64,000 nucleotides of DNA from CAYPHJ01 sp964410485 (GTDB lineage: Bacteria > Desulfobacterota > Binatia > UBA9968): positions 10,456-74,455 of the forward strand of contig CAYPHJ010000007.1 of assembly GCA_964410485.1 (NCBI GenBank), in the 5' to 3' direction. The notes below the pieces were generated by a model. That model saw only the letters and a program-made list of their open reading frames with translations. It did no database searches and had not been told where the DNA came from. Of this stretch, positions 60,333-64,000 are shown piece after piece (the first letter of the stretch is position 1; the number at the start of each line of letters is the position of its first letter). Position numbers and translations under genes: made by a program.

Positions 60333-61316
60333 ATGAAATCACGTTGGTTATCGATCGTGTTAGCGGGCTTGCTCGCCTCGATTCTCTCTATGTTGGGAGT
60401 TCGCGAGCCGCTCGCAGCCGCGCAGCCCGACAGCCTGCAAGTGGGCGGGGCGAGCGTAGGCGGAGCGTTTTATGTTCTTGCCGGCGGGGTGGCCAAGGTG
60501 CTGGAGGAAAAACTCCGAATACCGGTAACCGCGGCGGTCACGGAAGGATCGCTAGAGAACGTCCGTCTGCTCGACCGCAAGCAGGTCGACCTGGCGGTTA
60601 TCGCCGCCAACAACGCATACCCCGCGTACCATGGCGTGCTGGGATTCGACAAAAAGCACACTTTCCTTCGCGCCGTCGTCGGTTTTTATCCAAACGCTTT
60701 CTCCTTCATGAGCCTGCCCGGAACCCCCTATAAGTCATTCGCCTCGCTGAAAGGGCAACGCGTCGGCGTGGGTACCGGCAAAACTTGGGACATGTTTATG
60801 AGACCTTTGTTCAGGGCGCACGGCATGGAGTACGGGAGAGACTTCAGGCCCGTTTACGCGGGGCTGGGGGATCTCTTTACTCAAGTTGGAGATCGGGCCA
60901 TCGTTGCAGCCCCGGGAGTGGTCAGCGGCGGCTCACCCATTCCCGGCGCCCTTCAGCTCGCTTCTGAAAAGGGCGCTCAGTATTTTGGACCGGAGCCGGC
61001 AGCGGCAAAGAAGGCAATCCAAGAGCTGCCGTTCATGACGGCGATCCGCATCACCAAGGACACTCCCTCCTTCGACCGTGACATCGACACCGTCGATATC
61101 GGCGGACCGAGTCTCTATGTGAGGACCGAGATGGCGGACGATTTGGTTTACCAAATCACCAAGTTGCTGCATGAAAATTGGGCGCAATTGGCCAAGGATA
61201 TCCGCTATTTCAAGTTTGCCCAGTCCCATCCCGAGCGGCTAACCATGGACAACGGCGTGCCGTACCACCCGGGGGCGATCCGCTACTGGAAGGAGGCCGG
61301 CCTCTGGAAGCGCTAA
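60333..61316 (+). CDS. TAXI-family TRAP transporter solute receptor
   Basis: 327 residues behind AAGGAGG. A signal peptide (1-30, ending LAAAQ) precedes the periplasmic domain. LQVGGASVGGAFYVLAGGVA is the family start, where TAXI receptors have GxxxGxYYxxG, and LKGQRVGVGTGKTWDMF and ASLKGQRV follow the usual Lys-Gly-Lys block. It collects a small organic acid for the fused permease encoded right after it. The last codons overlap the start of the permease gene by 13 bp. Several TAXI receptors bind glutamate or 2-oxoglutarate; the ligand here is unknown. Confidence 0.92.
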   Translation: MKSRWLSIVLAGLLASILSMLGVREPLAAAQPDSLQVGGASVGGAFYVLAGGVAKVLEEKLRIPVTAAVTEGSLENVRLLDRKQVDLAVIAANNAYPAYHGVLGFDKKHTFLRAVVGFYPNAFSFMSLPGTPYKSFASLKGQRVGVGTGKTWDMFMRPLFRAHGMEYGRDFRPVYAGLGDLFTQVGDRAIVAAPGVVSGGSPIPGALQLASEKGAQYFGPEPAAAKKAIQELPFMTAIRITKDTPSFDRDIDTVDIGGPSLYVRTEMADDLVYQITKLLHENWAQLAKDIRYFKFAQSHPERLTMDNGVPYHPGAIRYWKEAGLWKR

Positions 61317-63241
61317 AAAAGTATGCGGTCAGCCCGCTGGCAATCGGGCTTTCCCTGTACGTTCTCTATAACGCGTTCAATCCCATGCCGCCGCTGCAGG
61401 AGCGAGCGATCTTCCTCCTGTTGGTGCTCTCGCTTGGATTTTTGCACCAGGCCAGCGGCCGAAAACGCGTCGCACCGGCGATCGTGGATCTCTCCTGGTG
61501 CCTCCTTGGGATCGTCATTTTTGGCTACGTGGCGGTAGACCACGAAGAAATCACCTTCCGCTCGGGAATTGTCACCTGGGCGGACCTGATCCTGGGGCTT
61601 CTCTGCGTCGTCTATATCCTCGAAGCCACCCGGCGGGTGGTCGGCTGGCCTCTCGTGATTACCGCGCTAGTCTTTCTCGGCTATGGTTTTTTCGGGCAGC
61701 ACCTGCCGCGTTGGCTCGGCGGCCATGGCGGCTTCGATTTGGATCGTGTCGTGACCTTGATTTATCTCTCGGGCAACGGCGTCTTCGGCGTGGCGACCTA
61801 CGTAACGTTCAAGTTCGTATTTCTATTCGTCCTGTTCGGAAAGCTCTTGGAGGCGAGCGGCGCCTTGGGGTTCGTCATGGAGTTGGCCCGCGCCCTGGTG
61901 GGCCGGTTTCGCGGCGGGCCGGCGATGATGGCGGTCATGTCGAGCGGTCTGATGGGCTCCGTCAGCGGGAGCGCCGTGGCGAACGTTATGGTTACCGGTT
62001 CAATTACGATACCGCTCATGAAGCGAACAGGTTTCGCGCCCCACGTGGCGGGCGCCGTGGAGGCGGCGGCATCGACCGGGGGGCAATTCATGCCGCCGGT
62101 CATGGGAGCCGCGGCGTTTCTCATGATGCAGTTCCTCGCAGTCGAATATCTCCAGATCGTCAAGGCCGCTTTGATCCCGGCTCTACTGTACTTTCTCGGG
62201 GTACTGGCATCGGTTTACTTTTACTCGTTGCGAGCCGGGCTGCGGGGGCTGACGCGCAGCGAGCTGCCTAGCTTGCGCGGCCTGTGGCGGCGCGCCGACG
62301 GAATCGTTTTTTTCGGCGGCGTCGGAGTCCTGATCGCCCTGCTCGTGCTGCGGATTTCTCCCATCCAGGCGGTGCTACGGGCGATGGCCGTGATCGCGCT
62401 GCTGGCTGTCGGCATTGGGGCTATCGCGCTCATCCGGCAATTTCGAGCCGGATCCGCGCCACTATTCCGATCCGCCAGAGATGGGTCGGCGGGCGCGCTT
62501 AGAAAAGGTCTGGGGACGCTCGAGGATACGGGAATCGATTTCATCCAGCTAGGGACCGCGGTCGCATGCGTGGGCATTATCATGGGGCTGATTCTCATGA
62601 CCGGGCTGGCAGCCCGCTTCTCCGGCTTGGCGATCGGCATCGCAGGGGAGAACCTGCTTGCCATCCTGATCATGACGATGTTCGCTTCGATGATCCTAGG
62701 CATGGGTCTGCCAACCAGCGTTGCTTATATTATTCTCGCGCTGATGGTGGCTCCCCTACTGGTCAAGGCCGGCGTCTCCCCGATGGCGGCCCACCTCTTC
62801 ATTTTCTTTTCGGGAATGCTGTCGATGGTAACGCCTCCGGTCGCCTTGGCGGCTTATGCCGGAGCCACGATTGCGGGCGCCGATATGTGGCGCACGGGTC
62901 TCGTTGCGTCTCTCATTTCGTTGCCGGTTTACATCCTGCCGTACGCCTTTGTTTTTGGGCCGGGATTGCTCATGGACGGTACGTTGCCGCAAATCATGTG
63001 GTCTTCAGGCAGCGCCGCGCTGGGAGTCATTATGGTCGCCTTTAGCATTATTGGAATTCCAAAGGATCGTCTCGAAGCGGTGTCGCGCGTCATCGGGTTT
63101 GCCGGGGCGCTTCTGCTGATCACACCGGAGAAGCTCACCGACCTGATGGGCTTGGGCCTTGCGGTTTTCGCCCTGGCGCTGCACTACGGGCCGGCCATCA
63201 CCCTACGCGCCGTCAGACTCCGCGCTTCACGCCAGCCCTGA
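61304..63241 (+). CDS. TRAP transporter fused permease (DctQM type), probable CTG start
   Basis: About 645 residues with at least 15 membrane helices. The N-terminal four-helix DctQ-like part (VSPLAIGLSLYVLY and following) is joined to the large DctM part with MGSVSGSAVANVMVTGSITI, the AASTGGQFMPPVMGAAAFLM block, MILGMGLPTSVAYIILALM and GMLSMVTPPVALAAYAGATI. No ATG, GTG or TTG start lies in frame near the correct N-terminus. A CTG at 61304 stands seven bases after AGGAGG and gives LEALKKYAVSPLAIG, a good start; the next Met is inside the membrane region. The start lies inside the end of the receptor gene, so the two are coupled. Confidence 0.88.
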   Translation: MEALKKYAVSPLAIGLSLYVLYNAFNPMPPLQERAIFLLLVLSLGFLHQASGRKRVAPAIVDLSWCLLGIVIFGYVAVDHEEITFRSGIVTWADLILGLLCVVYILEATRRVVGWPLVITALVFLGYGFFGQHLPRWLGGHGGFDLDRVVTLIYLSGNGVFGVATYVTFKFVFLFVLFGKLLEASGALGFVMELARALVGRFRGGPAMMAVMSSGLMGSVSGSAVANVMVTGSITIPLMKRTGFAPHVAGAVEAAASTGGQFMPPVMGAAAFLMMQFLAVEYLQIVKAALIPALLYFLGVLASVYFYSLRAGLRGLTRSELPSLRGLWRRADGIVFFGGVGVLIALLVLRISPIQAVLRAMAVIALLAVGIGAIALIRQFRAGSAPLFRSARDGSAGALRKGLGTLEDTGIDFIQLGTAVACVGIIMGLILMTGLAARFSGLAIGIAGENLLAILIMTMFASMILGMGLPTSVAYIILALMVAPLLVKAGVSPMAAHLFIFFSGMLSMVTPPVALAAYAGATIAGADMWRTGLVASLISLPVYILPYAFVFGPGLLMDGTLPQIMWSSGSAALGVIMVAFSIIGIPKDRLEAVSRVIGFAGALLLITPEKLTDLMGLGLAVFALALHYGPAITLRAVRLRASRQP

Positions 63242-63428
63242 TTAGTTCGGTTTATGGAAGTGCTAGGCCACGTCACGCTGCACACGCCTTGAATCCGAGT
63301 CTGTTGTTCACATTGCGAATGGGATGCCGAGCACCGTTTGGTTGCCAAAACCCTTTAAGCGAAGCAGACTACCGATTTTTCTATTGACAAATCGTGACAA
63401 ATTTGGACACTAGATGCCAGGAGGAGAG
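63242..63428. other. Intergenic, 187 bp
   Basis: No gene. TTGACAAATCGTGACAAATTTGGACACTAG (63385-63414 in outline) has TTGACA and a tandem TGACAAAT word, a promoter-like stretch 20-45 bases upstream of the coiled-coil gene; a clear -10 box is not seen. Confidence 0.35.
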
Positions 63429-64000
63429 ATGGGTAAAGTATATCAATCAGTCAGAGGAGTAGTGCAAGGGACTTTGCAGCGGAGGAAACCAGATATCATG
63501 GTTTCCGCTCGGGCAACAGGTAATGACGGCCGTCTAAATGATGTGGTGGAGGAGCTTGAGAAAATCTTTGTGGCCGGGATTGGTAGGCTGAAGACGGCGG
63601 TTAGTGACGATCAAGCGCTGGCAGCGAGTGAGGCCCAACAGGCCCAGCAGGTTATCGAGGGTCTCGAGGCAAACATCGCTGTGCTGGAAGCTAAACTTAG
63701 AGATATGGAGAACACCGTCCACAGAAATGACGCTGCCAGTCAAAAAATGGAAGCAACTCTTAGCACCGAGATCCGTGATTTACACAGCGTGTTGAAGAAG
63801 AAAGAAGAAGCTCTGGGGAGCCGAGATTCCGAAGTAAACGATCTCAAATCTAAAATCAATGTCCTGGTAAATCAGGTAACCCAGTTGGAGTTGGCGATCC
63901 AGCAGGCAAAAGGAGAGGCAGCGAGTGAAACCCAACAGGCCCAGCAGGTTATCGAGGGTCTCGAGGCAAACATCGCTGTGCTGGAAGCTAAACTTAGAGA
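63429..64000 (+). CDS. Coiled-coil protein with internal repeats, cut by the window end
   Basis: The frame starts with ATG behind AGGAGGAG and is open to the last base (190 codons seen). The N-terminus MGKVYQSVRGVVQGTLQRRK is basic, then comes KPDIMVSARATGNDGRLNDV and a long run of heptad-like helix rich in Glu, Leu, Ala and Gln (AVLEAKLRDMENTVHRN, LHSVLKKKEEALGSRDSEV, DLKSKINVLVNQVTQLEL). A segment AASEAQQAQQVIEGLEANI recurs, nearly unchanged, 99 residues later; the DNA copies start at 63621 and 63918 and are almost identical. No domain is recognised. The rest of the protein is outside the window. Confidence 0.75.
   Translation, partial: MGKVYQSVRGVVQGTLQRRKPDIMVSARATGNDGRLNDVVEELEKIFVAGIGRLKTAVSDDQALAASEAQQAQQVIEGLEANIAVLEAKLRDMENTVHRNDAASQKMEATLSTEIRDLHSVLKKKEEALGSRDSEVNDLKSKINVLVNQVTQLELAIQQAKGEAASETQQAQQVIEGLEANIAVLEAKLR

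Noticed and set aside
61498..62271. Plus-strand open frame of 257 codons
   Set aside because: Another frame of the TRAP fused permease, Arg-rich, no motif, no ribosome site.

Overview
The window looks like chromosomal DNA of an uncultured, Gram-negative, hopanoid-making bacterium. Signs of an outer membrane are a lipoprotein with a lipobox, several Sec and one Tat signal peptide, TRAP-type and Bug-type solute receptors, and hopanoid lipids. The mix of a complete hopanoid locus, TAXI/TRAP and Bug receptors, amidohydrolases, a Rieske dioxygenase and many octamer-type intergenic repeats resembles soil or sediment lineages once placed in Deltaproteobacteria (Binatota/Desulfobacterota-like, Tectomicrobia- or Methylomirabilota-like). 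That placement is an inference; no rRNA or other taxonomic marker is present. No phage, insertion sequence with a transposase, or CRISPR array was seen.

Layout. 1-7.5 kb: two serine tRNA genes (GGA and CGA anticodons) in the same orientation bracket a small catabolic set: two overlapping short-chain dehydrogenases, an arylmalonate-decarboxylase-like Asp/Glu racemase family enzyme, a secreted cupin, a 4-oxalocrotonate tautomerase and a large regulator that joins a STAND-like ATPase, a GNAT-like segment and an OmpR-type winged helix. 8-12.1 kb: a signalling unit of a complete sensor kinase, a second membrane sensor that has lost its phospho-acceptor histidine and ATPase domain, and a TPR lipoprotein, recalling the GlrK/QseE-QseG pair. 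12.2-18 kb: tadA, a cytidylate-kinase-like protein fused to a BON domain, a small excisionase-type HTH protein, an HpnL-like flippase-type membrane protein, a glycine amidinotransferase and a ferritin-like diiron protein.

18.3-31.1 kb is a hopanoid locus: hpnI, hpnK, a farnesyl diphosphate synthase, dxs, a squalene synthase, squalene-hopene cyclase, hpnG, hpnB, hpnA and hpnH. It covers supply of isoprenoid precursor, squalene formation, cyclisation, addition and removal of adenosine, and glycosylation and deacetylation of the side chain. The hpnC/D/E route to squalene is replaced by one squalene-synthase-like gene, and hpnJ is not in the window.

31.5-45 kb holds housekeeping and stress genes (CBS protein, KefB-type antiporter, YjbQ family, RNase HI, DUF4168) mixed with catabolic genes (dienelactone hydrolase, Bug receptor, class IV aminotransferase, Rieske dioxygenase with a dehydrogenase). 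45-48.2 kb is a decaying stretch: a frameshifted ppk1 stub, a diacylglycerol-kinase-family gene with a non-ATG start, an EEP-nuclease stub and an amidohydrolase relic surround an unknown membrane-anchored protein. 48.2-63.2 kb holds hydrolases, an MFS carrier, the ABC-F protein Uup, small cupin and SnoaL-like proteins, a BrkB-family membrane protein, a methyltransferase with a broken C-terminus, and a TAXI-TRAP transporter whose permease appears to start with CTG. The window ends inside a coiled-coil protein with an almost identical 297-bp internal repeat.

Genes are on both strands in short operons. Many starts were moved downstream from the longest open frame because a clear Shine-Dalgarno sequence or a conserved N-terminus marks the true start.
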